Positions 38,470 to 51,853 are shown, counted from the stretch's first letter. The stretch: 64,000 bases of DNA from Ichthyophthirius multifiliis (GCF_000220395.1 NW_004086053.1:22910-86909); one strand, 5' to 3'. Notes: a model not told the origin generated them from the sequence alone. A program made the numbers and translations.

Positions 38470-39511
38470 CAATTTATATTTTTTACAAACATATAAAATA
38501 TTCTATTATACATATACATATAATAATATTTTTTAAGCATTTTTTTATGAATATTTTTATTTAAAAACAAAAAATATAAAATTTTTTACATTTTTGTTAT
38601 ATTTACATTTTAAAGTTCCCTTTTACAGACATAATAATCAAATAGAGATGGTTAAATCCTTATTCATTTACATATTAATAGAAAGCGACTACATTTAACA
38701 ATTCCTAACTTTTAAAAGTAATCAAACACTTCTAATAGAAAATGTCCCAAACTCTCGCACTTTAATCCACTGAGCAAGTAACTAAATATTAATTACATGG
38801 AGAAATATCATTACTAACAATACTACTGGTATGTCCTTTAAGATTAGATAAAAGAAGTCCGTTTTGAGAACTCCAAATTTTAATTAGACCATGTTCATCG
38901 CCTGTGAAAATTAATTTACCACTTTTATCGTATGTTACGTTGTATACGGGAATATATGGCTCACCTGTCTCTTCATTTACTTATCCAGATTAGACTGTGT
39001 ATGCATGTCCAAAACAGGTTTTAAGGTGTTGAAATTTTAATGTAAAGGGGTCGGTTTATATATGATTTTGTGAGTTTTTTTTTTTTTATTTTTGGGTTTT
39101 TATGAAGATATCTCGTTTAGATTTTATTGCTTTTTTTGGATTTTTTAAATGAGATGCTGTTTCTTAGATGAGGGTTAATGGGAGTACTTTTTTTATTGTT
39201 TTGGGTATATTTAAAGATTGAATTTTAATGAATTCTTCTATTATTATTTCTAAGTCTGGTAAAGTCTTTTATAAGTTAGTTTTTAATTGAGTTTATTACT
39301 AATATGTGTATTCTGGGTATGTGTAGTATTTTTCGCCGGTTATTGTGAGGGATTTTCCTAATATATTTTTATCTTCGATTGCTTTTTGTAAAGTCTTGAT
39401 TATTGGATTTTCTACTTGGTTGTCTTTTAGGAGAAATTGTAAGATTAAGTAGTATAAGTGACTCTTTTGAACTGGTTTTTCTAAAATTTATTAATTCTTA
39501 TTAGTTGACAT
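34717..39511 (-). CDS. BRWD/PHIP-type WD40-bromodomain chromatin protein
   Basis: ATG 39511-39509, TGA 34719-34717, several introns (one with (TA)n near 38395-38690). Order: an N-terminal helical region, WD40 repeats (KLIFTGDEHGLIKIWSSQNG, CSVDQSARVWD, SGAENGEIMIWD, MITASFDGTAKIWPW, APDGLSFAVSTYFGSFSIYG), then QFFANDTEIFVLDDNLVPV, the BRWD-specific post-propeller segment. A Q/N-rich and strongly acidic linker follows (36660-36780), then a Cys-rich PHD-like finger (CERCQKN, SCIFCLKKFHENPC, CFDC; 35970-36110). Next are PQIGDQVYYILQGHEEYC, matching the BRWD 'GD-V-YFRQGHE' element, and a bromodomain (FIEPVDTKIYKEYLEIVPQS, MDLTKI, ANLIYSNSVLFN). PHIP/BRWD proteins read histone marks and can act as CRL4 adaptors. 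The PHD-like finger between the two halves is unusual. Exon joins in 36-37 kb are not resolved. Confidence 0.88.
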
Positions 39512-40334
39512 TAATATTATTTAATTATTTTTATTTTTTTATTTTTAGATTTCTCTCCTCAATTATATGTAAAGTATATTAATTATATATATATAGTTTT
39601 ATTTTTATTTTATAATTAATTTTTTTTTTAAAAAAAAAAAAAAATTTCAAGGTAATTATATATTTATTTTAATATCATAATTTATTATTTTTTTAAATAA
39701 AATGATTATCTTATTTATTTTACTTATAAATTATATGTTTTATATTTATATTTCACATAAAAATAAGGCTTTTTTATTTTAATTATCAAAATAAATATAA
39801 ATAAATATCATAAACTAAAAACTAAATTGCATTTATATCAGATATATAAATTGTTTTATGTAAAGGTACAAAAATATATAAAATTAAAAAATATGTCAAA
39901 AATCTTTTTATTTAAAAAATGAAAAATTCATTATAAATATTTAAAAAATTTAATAATCAAATATAATGTTTTTTTATGATGTTATAATAAAATAAATATT
40001 TAATATTTTACTAATGATAAATTCTAATTTTTTTTTTTTTTTTCTTATATATACAAAATTAAAAAAAATGGATTTTTTCTATATATATATATTTTTTTTT
40101 TATAAATAAATATTAAAAATTTATTGATTATAATTATTATTATGATAAATTTTTTATATAAGTAAAAAATTAATTTGTATTAAGGCAATTTAAAATAGAA
40201 AAAAGTATTTTTTTTATTAATTAAATATTAAAGAATATTTTAATATATTAATTAATAATTATATTATTATAAATTATTTTATATATTATTAAATTTTAAT
40301 TATTTATATAATTTATATTTAAACTAATTAAAAA
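39512..40334. other. Divergent A+T spacer
   Basis: Separates divergent starts at 39511 (minus) and 40335 (plus). A/T-only with poly-A and poly-T runs near 39630 and 40031. No motif assignable. Confidence 0.5.
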
Positions 40335-42779
40335 ATGCATAATATTAAAAAATTAGATTTTTTCGGCACATTAATATACATAAGATACAAAAACGATTAT
40401 AAAAATAAAACATATTTAGGGTCTATCATATCATTAGGTATAATAATGATATTAATAGCCTAAACATATTATGAAATGAACGATATTGTAAATAAATATA
40501 ATCCAGTAGTAACTTAAAACGAAATATATAAATCTGATTAACAAAAATTTATATTAAATTAAGAAAATTTAACTATTTTATTTTCTATTGAAAATAATTA
40601 AAATAATTTAATTAATGATAATTAATATTTTTAATTTGAAGCTTTTTAATATATAAAAAAAATCATTCTAAATGAAAATTCAGAAGTAAAAGATTAAATA
40701 ACTTAAAAAATATAACTTAAAATAAGCTCATGTGAAAATATTAAATTCAATAATGAATATTATGATAATTTGAATTTTAAAAATAAAATGTTTTGCTTTA
40801 ATTATGAAGATAATAATTAATAAATACCTTATATATAAGGTGATTAGGAATTAGATAACTATAGTTCAATTAAAATATATATAAAAAAATGTAAAAATGA
40901 AATAAATGATAAATGCAAAAGTGATTAAGAAATATAAGAATATATTAATGATTCTAAATTTAATGTTTATTTTAACAAAATAGTCGCTTCTCCATATAAT
41001 TTTACTAATCCATTTTAACAACATATACAAAAAAATTAATTTTATATAAACAATGGATAAAAAAAAGAAATATAAATGAAATTTAAAAATAATTATGTAT
41101 TATCAGATATAGGTATGTTTTTTTAAGATAAAAAAGAAACTAAAAAAACATTATTTACTTAATTCTGTGAATAAGTAATATATTTCAAACAAAATATTTA
41201 TTTAATAATGTATATAAATTTATATATTTATGTTTATATATAATTATATATTTACAATATTTTTATTTTTTTTATAATTTTTTAAATCTTTATTTATTAT
41301 AGATAGATGCTTCTGATAATTAATAATTTCTTTCTTTTGAACTATAAATGGAAAGCAATATGTCAATAATATTTGATAGAAAATATAAAAAAATATAAAA
41401 TCTACTCTCTTCAGTAGGAGGTATCGCTAAGTCTTTAGTTTTTATAGGATATATATTTATATTTCCTATTAACTAACTAAACTTAAATATTAATTTGATT
41501 AAGTAATTATTTTAATTTAATTTAATAAATATTTCTAATAAATAAAATTAAGATAATTAAATTATTAATAATTCCAATAATAATAAATAATAAATTAATA
41601 ATAATTTTAAAGAATCAAATAATATAAATATTATAAATTTAAAAAATTAAGAAGAATAATGTATGAATATAATACATAATAATAAAATAATAAATAACAC
41701 ATAAATTTAAAATCTATAAAGTAATAAAAAGTTATTAATTCAGAATGAAAATAAATAATTAAATTAAAAAAAAAATTAATTGATATTTAATATTTAAATG
41801 AAAATTAAAATATAGATTAAGATAAAAATTAAAAAATTAGTAATAATAATAATTAATATAATAATGATATTAATAATGCAAATTAAATAATTAAAAATTA
41901 AACCTTTAATATAAATTAATAATAAGAAAGTATTTTTCAAAATATTTAAAATTAAAATTTATTAAATTCTCCTTAAAATATAATTTCCTAATTATCTTCT
42001 ATATAATAATAAATATAAAATTCTTAAATTATAGAAGAAAAAAAAAAGAAAATAATTTAAATAATAAAAAATTACAAATTACAAATTAAACTAATAATAA
42101 ATTTATGCATTATACATTTTTTGATTATTTTTGTTATTACTTATGGCCATTTGGGAAAATCGGCAAAAAGAAAAAAGTACTTTAATATGCCATAAAAAAA
42201 ATACAAAACTAAATGGATATAATATAAATAATAAATAAGCTTTAAGAAATAGACAAACTAAAAACTTTACTTTTAGATAAAGATTAAATAAAGCTATTTG
42301 AATATTTACCTAAATAAGTTATTTCAGTAGATTAAAATTATTAAATAATCAAAAAAAATTAGGAATAAAATTTAAATTAAGATGATGATAGTATATAAGA
42401 ACTATTTCCAGATGAAAATTTAACTTATGAATAAAAAGCTTCATAGGCGATTAATTCTTATTAAAAAATTAAAGAAAAAAATGTTTTGAGTTATATTGAT
42501 AAAAAATTAATTTAATATTTTAATTTAGAATTTTTTTAATAAAGTTTTAAAAAATATAATTTAAATATAGATTAAATTATTTCTAACTCAATTTTCTATT
42601 AAAAAAATTTATAGAATAAAACTAATAAAGAAAGTTTATTTAAATAAATTATGTATAAATTAAATGATAATTAAATTAACGCTGATTTCGATAATATAAT
42701 TGATAATGAAAAATTAGAAAACGAAGGTGCTATATAACCTTATATTTCTAAATAACTTAATACTAAACGTTTTTTATGA
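40335..42779 (+). CDS. Two-pass membrane protein of a ciliate-type family, frame-interrupted
   Basis: ATG 40335; intron 41175-41302 (128 bp, phase 0); TGA 42777-42779. Layout: short N-terminus KKLDFFGTLIYIRYKN, first membrane helix TYLGSIISLGIIMILIAQTY, a non-cytosolic domain of about 260 aa with several Cys, then NLLSSVGGIAKSLVFIGYIF as second helix. A long Q/N-rich linker leads to a cytosolic C-terminal domain HYTFFDYFCYYLWPFGKIGK and EIDKLKTLLLDKDQIKLFEY. The pattern of two helices flanking a lumenal domain with GG-x-SL before each helix is familiar from large Tetrahymena/Ichthyophthirius gene families of unknown function. Frame changes at A10 (41766-41775) and A9 (42038-42046), each cured by one extra A. 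Confidence 0.7.
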
Positions 42780-42969
42780 AATCCGAATATAATATATGAT
42801 TTTTATAGAAAAAAAATTATGTAAAATATGAAAAAAAATTCTATTAATTACGTATATATATTATAAATATTGTTTATATAAAAAATCATTTTCATTTTAA
42901 ATTATATTTATATATAATATTATTTTATAATTATATTTAAATAAATACACTATTTAATTAATTTTATTT

Positions 42970-44453
42970 TCAAGTCTATTTTTATTTAGTTATACTCAAC
43001 AAACATTATTTTATTTTCTTTTTAATTAAAGGAGAACTTAATTAATGTAATTATTTTTAAACATTAATCAATTCTTAATAGTTTAACTTATTAAAATCTT
43101 AATAATTTAAATACTGATAAAATAAACAAGTTATCTCAGCTAAAACTAAAATATATCTAATTTATAAAAAATAGAAATACTAATTTAAATCTAAAAATTA
43201 AAAAAAAAAAAAAACCTAAATAATTTTTCCTTATTTATTTAATTTTAAACTAATAAAAAGTTTTCATCTTTTAAGAATAATTTTTCAATACTAAAACCTA
43301 AAATTAGAACTTTCGGTATTAATTAAATTAAATTGCTAAAAACCTTTATATATATATATATTAATTACTTAATAAAGCTTTTGTTCTTGCATAAAATAAT
43401 TAATTAAAAGAAGTAATTAAAAGAAGAATAAAAAAAAATCCAAAATAAAATAAAAAAGTTGTCAAATCAAAAATATTATTTGCTATCCATTATTAAATAT
43501 TTTTAAGTTCATCAATTCCATTAAACAAATCATTCAACAATAAAGAAACTTTATCTGATTATTCACTCATTTATTTATACATAGATTAAAAAGAAATATT
43601 AATAGCATTTTTAAGCGTCTCAATATTACTTTTACTTTCCTTAATAATATACTTTATTATAAATAATAAAAAATTATAATACTTTTAATTATTAATTAGT
43701 CATTTAAGAAAGTTCATATTATTATTAAATTTATTATTCCATTTTTTATTATTCTTTAAATAGTTAATTAGACTTATTAATATTCTCCTATCTTTAATAT
43801 ATATTTTAATTTTTATTTTTTTCAAATAATATATAATTTACAAATATAAATTAGATTTTATAGTGTTTTCTTATATTGAATCAATCAAATTTTAAGTATT
43901 TTTTTACCAATTCAAAGCTTAATAATAAAAGCATATATTTTCTAAATGAGTATAATATGTAATATATGTATTCCTTAAATTTTATATTTAAATAATCTAT
44001 TTTTAATATATATATATAATACCAACTATCACCTTAAAGATTAGATGAACAATCTTCAAATTTTTAATCTTCTTCACAATTATATATTTATTTATTAGAT
44101 TTTAAAAAATGACAATTGGATATTTTAAGTGCAATCTTATTTTTTTGTTATATTTAAATAATATAAATTATAAAGATATTTTTAAAAAATACTCTGCTTT
44201 TTTAATCATCTGACATTTCTGAACATTTTTCGTTTATACTTTGTATTATAGAACCAATACATGAAGATGTTTGAGCGGATTTTTACATGAATATGAATGA
44301 ATCTTTAAAAACAATAAAAAAATTATTTTATAGTTTAATATTACGTTTAATTCTTTCAGTATCTTATTCAGAAATATTTGGAAACTTTAATTATTATGTA
44401 TCTAGTTTTTGTATAAAAAAATAATAAATTACTAAAATAAATTAAATTATCAT
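42970..44453 (-). CDS. GEX1: GEX1/Kar5/Brambleberry nuclear-fusion protein
   Basis: ATG 44453-44451, TGA 42972-42970. Introns 44136-44192, 43974-44022, about 43800-43850 and about 43630-43675; a fifth near 43345-43375 is optional. It begins with a signal peptide (MIIQFILVIYYFF). The family's cysteine domain follows: KSAQTSSCIGSIIQSINEKC, then across intron 1 SRIALKISNCHFLKSNKQIY, NCEEDQKFEDCSSNLQGDSW and YYTHLENICFYYQALNWQK. These match the conserved 'LAL-L-NCHL---GR--YPC...C...MDD--W--YT-FFTH--NICFYLQ' of GEX1/Brambleberry/Kar5. After a coiled-coil-like stretch (SIETLKNA-type heptads) comes a membrane helix FLFYFGFFFILLLITSFNQL with FYARTKALL, as in the family. These proteins act on the nuclear envelope in karyogamy, so a role in pronuclear fusion during conjugation is inferred. 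Confidence 0.85.
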
Positions 44454-46416
44454 TATAGAATTTTTTAATAAATTTCTTTGTTTTTAATTATTGATTTTGA
44501 AAAACTTTATGTATATAAATTAATTTGTTAAAAAATTTAGAATTTGAAAAATTCGAAAACATTATATATAAAAAAATATAAAATTAATTAAAAATAAATA
44601 TATATATAAATAAAAAGATATATTATATATGCATATATATATTAAGATATAATTAATATCATAATAAGATATTATAAAAATAATTAATATATATTTATTT
44701 TAACTTTTTATTTAAAATAAATTTTTTATTATATCCTTTTTATTTAAAATTAAATATATTTAACATTTAAATATAATATTAATAAATAAATTAATTACTA
44801 AACATTTTTTATTTTATTTATTAAATTAATAATAATTTTTTCATTTATATTCTTTTATTATTATTTGTATATTTATTAGATTTTTATTTATAAAGCTATT
44901 ATTTTATTTTTTTAATGTTATTTTTCTTTAATATAAAAAAATACTTTTTTATTTTATTTTTGTAATTCTTTTTTTCAAAAAACACGATATTTTTAAGTTT
45001 AATTTTTGTTTATTTTTTTATTTTCATTTTTTTAATAGTCATTTAATTTATTAAAAAAATAACTTATGATATTTTCCTTTATTTTTTTAGATTTTATGAT
45101 TTATTATTTTTATATAAATTTATCTTTTATAAATAAAAATATATTAAAAACTTTAAATATCAAATTAATATTTTATAAAAGATTATTATATGAATTTATA
45201 TTTAATTATATCAATTATAAACTAACAAGATAAAATAGCATATAAAAAAAAACTAATTAAAAAATCAATTAAACATTAAAAAGAAAAACTCTACTTAACA
45301 AAAATTAAAAAAATAATAGTGGAATAACAAACAAAAAATAAGTATTAACATAACAAAAATATGACGTAAAACAGTAAATCGAAATTATTATTTGTAATTA
45401 AAATTAAAATTAGCAATATTTGTGTATTAAAAATATATAAAATCCCAAATAATTTTACAATGAATTTAAAGAATTATTTAAGAAAAAGAATTAAAATAAG
45501 AGAAAAAAGCAAAACTTTAAAAGATTATGAAATGATGATAAAAAGGTTTTAAGAAGAATATAAGAAAATAAAAATATGGAATACTTTATATTGAAATATT
45601 AATTTTTCTAACAATTTTAAGTCAATAAAAAACTTATATTATAATTAATTTATAAATTTTATCTTTACTTATGGTTTTTATTTAGTCTGAAAATTTTCCA
45701 TATATTTATTTCATTTGATTAAGATAAATGAAATCAAGGAAAACAATATATGTTTAAAATATAAAAATATAAAAAAAAGGAGGATATTTATACTTACTTT
45801 TTTTAGAAAATTAACAAATAAAAAACAAATAAATAGAATAGAATTCTTTAATTTGAAGAATTTCATATTTTTTAATTATAATATTTTATATTTTGTATTG
45901 TATTAAAATATGGCGAAAAATTTTAAAGATGTTTGACCATGTTATATATAAAAAATAAATTAATCATAAAATTTAAGTATTAATAAAATACTTAATTCAT
46001 AAATTTTAATATAAAAATACTTCATGAATTATTAAAAATAAAAAGGATTAATAACTTTATATATTAAAATATAAATATATTGATTATTTAACTGAAAGTG
46101 TTCATATATATATATAATTATTAAATATAATTTAATCTTATTAAACATTTAAGTATTACTATTTTAAAATTAAAAAATTATATAATAAAATTAATATACA
46201 TATAAATAATGAAAAAAAAATATATATATTTATTTATATATATAATGTTTTTAGAAAGAAAAAAGAAAAAAATTTAAAAATAACAAATATTTAAATTTTT
46301 ATTTTAATAAAAATATTATTTAATCATTCGAAAAAAAAATAAAAAAAAATACGTATTTATTTTCTAAATAATTTAAAAAAAATAAATAAAAAAAAAGTTA
46401 AGATAATAATTAAAAA
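44454..46416. other. Intergenic region with minor ORFs
   Basis: Mostly A+T. 45230-45940 is less extreme in composition and holds a small ORF (45361-45594, listed) and two overlapping TGA-free frames at 45715-45934 that cannot be told apart. TA runs lie at 44600-44645. No RNA gene was recognised. Confidence 0.45.
45361..45594 (+). CDS. Possible small basic protein (77 aa)
   Basis: ATG 45361 to TGA 45592-45594 with coding-like composition, including NYLRKRIKIREKSKTLKDYE and MMIKRFQEEYKKIKIW. No recognised domain and no conserved neighbour. A second in-frame ATG at 45460 would give a 44-residue helical peptide. Chance cannot be excluded. Confidence 0.35.
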
Positions 46417-48803
46417 ATGGAAGAAGAAATAACAAATCAACAATAAACAAACCAAAATTAATTAATTAAATAATTAGTTGAAGCAATAGAAGAAAATCTA
46501 CGAAATCATTTTCCTTAAAACGCAGTCTTTTTAGCAGAAAGACTACTCGCAGAACATGATAATGAAGACACAAGAAGTATTTTAGCAGAATGCTATATGG
46601 CCGAAAACAAACATTATAAAGTATATGAAATATTAAAAAATTGTAAATCTGAAATAAATAGATATAAATTTGCTTTAGTTTGTTTAAAATTAAATAAGTA
46701 TTAAGGTTTTTTGATTTTTTATGATATATATATAAAATATTAAAATTAAGAGATAATTTTTATAAAAAATATTTTTATATATATTATTAGATGGGGAAAA
46801 AGCACTTTTGGATTTTTAAAATGATTTTATTTTTTCTTAAAAAAGTAAAGGAAATAATTTAGAAAATATTCCAAATGGAGCCTATGGCTATTATCTTTTA
46901 GGTTTAATATTTGAAGGATAATAAAAATTTGCAGAAGCTAAAGAATAATTTATCAAATCTCTCGATTTAAATCCTACTTTATGGGTTGCTTATGAAAAAC
47001 TATGTAAAATAGGAGATTAAGAAAGCCTTCCAATTAAAGTATAATATTAGAAAAAAAAAGAAAGAAAAAAAATTATATATTTTTTAAAAAGACATATTAT
47101 TTTTAACATTTATTAATATAATTTTTTTATAAACAAATCAATATAATAAAAATACAATATTAATATATTTATATGATTTTAACTATAAAATTAAAAAGGT
47201 TTTTTGTGAAGGAAAATATAGATAATATTTATTAAATAAAAAATCACAGCCATCTAATATTTTCTAAAAAGTTTTAAATGACCCAAGACCTTTAGAAGTT
47301 TAGTATAAAATATCAAAAAATACAAAAAAAATAAAAATATAAAATAAAATAGAAGTGAATAAGAAATACAAAATATTCCATAAAACAAAACTAAAATGCA
47401 AGCTTAAATTTACTAAATGAGTAAAAATAAATAAAAAAAATCAAATAGTAATAAAAAAAAAAGACCTTGCCACTTTAAAACAACAATTAAAACTTCCTAC
47501 AAGTTCTCCCTAACAAACCACTTATATTCCATAACAACAAATACCTAATATTCCTTAACAAAAACTCTAAATAAGCCGCAATAATAGCAACTCCCGCAAT
47601 AATAGTCAAAAACGTAAAAAATCAATCAAAACAGTCATCTAACTTTAAGGCTAATAAGCTCCACAAGATCCCTAATAACAATAGCAATAACAATAACTTT
47701 ACTAACCTAATAACTAGCAATTATTCACCTAATTACTCCAAAACCAATAATAAATTTACTCCTAAACCCAAAAATTAAGCACAGAACATTACTAAAAAGA
47801 CTTAATATCCTTACTAAGGTCCTTAGGAGAGGCTTTCTATCACATGTCATTATATATGTGCAAAGAAGCAATTGATTATTTTAATAAACTTCCCCGAAAT
47901 CACTATAATACAGGTTGGGTATTAGCAAACATCGGGCGATGCTATATGGAAATCGTGAAGTATTCCGAAGCCGAAAAAATGTACGCGGAAGCTTTAAGAA
48001 TAGAGCCTTATAGACTTGAAGGAATCGAATACTACTCAAGTTGTCTATGGCATTTAAAAAAATAAGTCGAATTATGCTATTTAGCACAATAAGCTTTAGA
48101 AAAATCTGTATTTGCACCAGAAACATGGATTGCAGTGGGAAATTGTTTTAGTTTATAAAAAGAACATGAAAATGCTTTAAAGTTTTTCACAAGAGCAATT
48201 TAATTGAATCCATAATCGGCCTATGCCCATTCTTTGTGTGGGCATGAATTTGTATATAATGAAGACTTTGGAAAGGCAAGGAAATCTTTTCAAAGTGCCT
48301 TAAATTTAGATATGAGGAATTATAATGCGTGGTGGGGGTTGGGAAATATACTTTATAAATAAGAAAAATATCAACGAGCAGCTGAAAGTTTTCAACATGC
48401 TATTAATATCAACCCAAAAAATCCGGTTCTTTATTCATTTATGGGAATGACGTTGGCAGCTGATAGGAATTTCAAAAAAGCTTTAAGTTTCTTCGAGATT
48501 AGTGAAAAATTAGACCCGAAAAATGGACTTAATAAATTCTAAAAAGCAAATACTTTGGTAAAACTTGAAAATTATGAAGCCGCACTAAAAGAACTTGAAG
48601 AATTATATAAGATGATGCCAAAAGAAGCACCTATACCAATGTTAATGGGTAAAGTTTATAAAAAATTAAAAAAAACTGACAAGGCACTTAATTATTTCAC
48701 TCTAGCTCTTGATTTAGAAGGAAAAGATTCTCAAAGAATTAAAGCTTTAATAGAAAGCTTGCATTAAGAAAATTAAGATTTTGTAGAAGATTTGGAACTG
48801 TGA
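46417..48803 (+). CDS. CDC27: Anaphase-promoting complex subunit CDC27/APC3
   Basis: ATG 46417, TGA 48801-48803; introns 46706-46790, 47039-47198, 47303-47352 and probably a 28-bp one near 47422-47449 that fixes the frame. The N-terminal dimerisation TPRs read EENLRNHFPQNAVFLAERLL and SILAECYMAENKHYKVYEIL, as in CDC27 ('NAVFLAERL-AE...LAECY---GKYYKAYELL'). A Q/S-rich linker follows, then a C-terminal TPR superhelix: SLLRSLGEAFYHMSLYMCKE, LPRNHYNTGWVLANIGRCYM, YSSCLWHLKKQVELCYLAQQ, GHEFVYNEDFGKARKSFQSA and WWGLGNILYKQEKYQRAAES. APC3 binds the IR tails of CDC20/CDH1 and APC10 to recruit activators. The 3' end is 223 bp from that of the pyrophosphatase gene. Confidence 0.95.
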
Positions 48804-49026
48804 TTTAGTTCATATTTTTTTTGGTATATTATTTAAACTATAATAATTTTTTTATGTTATTTCTTATTTTTATGAAAAATAATTTAAATATATATAAATA
48901 TATATATTTATATATAAAAAGATAATATTTAATAGTATAACATAATATTAATTAAATAAATTCTAATATAATTTTTTTTTATAAAAAAAATATAAAAACA
49001 ATAATAAAGATTATAATAAAAAAATA

Positions 49027-49157
49027 TCATTCAATAAATAAAGGAGCTAAAACTAAAGTAATGGTTGAAAATAGTTTTATTAAAATATGAATAGAAGGCC
49101 CAGCAGTCTATAAAAAATAAATAAAATATATATAAGTATAAATGATATATAAATATA

Positions 49158-49204
<47 letters not shown>

Positions 49205-51239
49205 ATATATATCTATATCTTTTAATATCTTTATATTATTACATCTTTGCATGGATCTCCTACAGTATCTCCTGTTACCGCTGCTTTATGAGTTTCGCTT
49301 CCTTTGCCTCCTAATTCTCCAGATTCGATATATTTTTTAGCATTATCCCATGCTCCTCCAGCATTATTTAAGAATAGAGCCATTAAAATTCCTGTCGAAG
49401 TTGCAAACATTAAAAAGGAACTCATAACTTTAGCTCCAAGTAATTATTTTTATTAATAAATTCCAATATATTTAAAAAGTACCCCTACTATAACAGGTGT
49501 AAAAACCGCTAAAAGTCCAGGTTTAACCATTTCTCTTAGACCTGCTCTGGCTACAATTTCGACACATTATTTATAATTAGGTGAGATTTCTCCATGTAGA
49601 ATTTCAGGATGTTCCTTAAATTATCTTCTTACTTCTTTTATTACATCTTAAGCAGCATTACCAACTGCTGCGATTGTCCAGGAAGTAAAGATAAACACAC
49701 ACATAGACCCTATTAGTCCTCCAATAAATATTTCTGGTTAAGTTATATCCACGGATGTTATTTTAGTTTTTGAAAATAGATTAACCTCGTCAATAAACGC
49801 ACTAAATAATAAAAAACAAGCTAAACTTGCAGAACCGACTGAATATCCTTTTGTATTAGCTTTAGTAACATTTCCAACCTTTTTTCAATTTTATAAAAAA
49901 ATAAAATATAAAAAAGTAATTACAGCATCCAACTTATCTGTTATTTTTCTAACTTCAGCTGGTTATTAAGATAATTCAGCAATGCCTCCTGCATTATCAG
50001 CTATAGGACCAAACCCACTCATAGAAAGTACATATACACCAGTACAAAACATTCCCATAGTAGAAATTGCAGTACCAAAAAGTCCTCCAATATTATCTCC
50101 TTTTTTATTTTAAATTCCTGAATTATCGCCTAAAAATTAAAAATATACATATTTATATAAATATATATATATATATATATAAATATATATATTTTTATAT
50201 ATATATATATATATAAATACCTAGATAATAAGAACCTAATAAACCTATAGATATAATAATAATAGGTAAGCCTGTACTTTCTAAACCTACACTTAACCCA
50301 GCAATAACATTTGTAGCATGCCCTGTTTTGGAAGCTTATGCTATATTTCTAACTGGCTAATATTAATAATCAGTATAATATTAAGTTACTTCAATGAAAA
50401 GATAACTAACTAAAATACCTATCATTCCGCATAAAGAAAAATTAATCCATGCATAATTATTTCTCTCAGGGTTTAAAAAAACATAACACAAATATATAAA
50501 CCCTATTATTCCAACTGACATAGATACCCTATATCCTCTTTTCATAATCACTAAAGGATCTTCCAATTCTCCATAATTGGTATCGAATTCTGGTAAACCA
50601 GCTTTCGTATTTACAAAAAATAAACCAATAGTTGACGCTATTAAATCCAAACAGTGTACTGCTAAAGGAAAAAGCATAAACGAGGCCTATTGACTCATTG
50701 AAAAATCAGCTTCTTAGGCTAAAGTAGCACCTAAAATCATCGCACTGAGAATTTCTGCGGAAATACTCTCGAATAAATCAGCTGCTTAACCAGCACAGTC
50801 TCCTACATTATCACCTACTAAATCTGCTATAACGGCAGGATTCCTATGATCATCTTCAGGAATGTCGCTTTCAATTTTCCCGATAATATCAGCTCCAACA
50901 TCAGCCGCTTTAGTGTAAATACCGCCTCCTAATTAAGCAAACATAGCCACAAAAGAAGCTCCGAAGCCAAATCCGATTAGCAAAAGAGGAATTTATCCGA
51001 CAATATCTTAAGCTGAATTAGAAGAAGGTAAAGTATATTTAAAATAAAAATACTACATCAAAAATAAACTACTTATTCCCAAAATAGCTTATGCAATATT
51101 TATTGCTGCACCAAAATAACCTCCATAAAAAGCAACTTTTATAGTTTCATTATAACATTTAGTAGCAGAACTGCATGTTCTATAAAATAAAAAAAATTAA
51201 ATATAAAAAAATTATATAAGTAAAATATAAATATATTAC

Positions 51240-51296
<57 letters not shown>

Positions 51297-51853
51297 TTAT
51301 TTTATTTTTTTATATATATTAACCTTAAATTTGCTCTCACACTAACCCACATTCCTGCATATCCTGAAAAGGCAGAACATAAAGAACCTAAACAGAAACT
51401 TATTCCTGAAAAAATACTCATAGTTAAATTACTAATTGTAAGTATTTCTTTTTCACCGACTTTTATTACTAATGGTTCTCTGAAATAATATACTAACATA
51501 ATCATTATACAAAATACAAAACTCAATTTAAATATTGTTCCATATTGAGCTGTAAAAAAACCTTCAGAACCTTCTTGTATGTATTTGGCCATTAATTGCA
51601 TTTCTTCAGATCCAGTTCTTCTTTTCATTATCCAGACTAAAATATGAGATGCATATATTAGGGCTTATACAGATATTATAAATGTTATTATTAAAAATTT
51701 TATAACTAAATTTATGTTCAGAAAACTCAAAAAGTAAAATAGAACAAATGGAAATGCCAAAAATATTATTTTAGCATAGAAAAATATTCCAGAATCTTAT
51801 AAATCATTGTGATAATATATTAGAGAATCTGTAATTTATTTTTATTTTTTCAT
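49027..51853 (-). CDS. Type II (K+-independent) H+-translocating pyrophosphatase
   Basis: Four exons (51853-51324, 51179-50221, 50129-49243, 49107-49027), sum 2457 nt, 818 aa. All three introns (144, 91 and 135 bp) carry (TA)n runs. Active-site motifs are intact: [20 protein letters not shown] (DX7KXE), [20 protein letters not shown] followed by [10 protein letters not shown], and [12 protein letters not shown] plus [19 protein letters not shown]. The phrase [11 protein letters not shown]-x-x-ADLFES is the AVP2 (type II) form. [18 protein letters not shown] has Lys where K+-dependent type I enzymes have Ala, predicting K+ independence. About 16 membrane helices are visible. It pumps protons into acidic compartments (acidocalcisome, contractile vacuole, Golgi) using pyrophosphate. 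Confidence 0.95.
49108..49242 (-). repeat. (TA)n intron 3 of the pyrophosphatase gene
   Basis: GTAATA...TTATAG, with a TA run at about 49163-49202; removal joins PCKD to [12 protein letters not shown] in frame. Confidence 0.8.
51180..51323 (-). repeat. (TA)n intron 1 of the pyrophosphatase gene
   Basis: GTTAAT...TTATAG, TA run at about 51247-51290; removal joins VSVRANLR to [11 protein letters not shown]. Confidence 0.8.
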
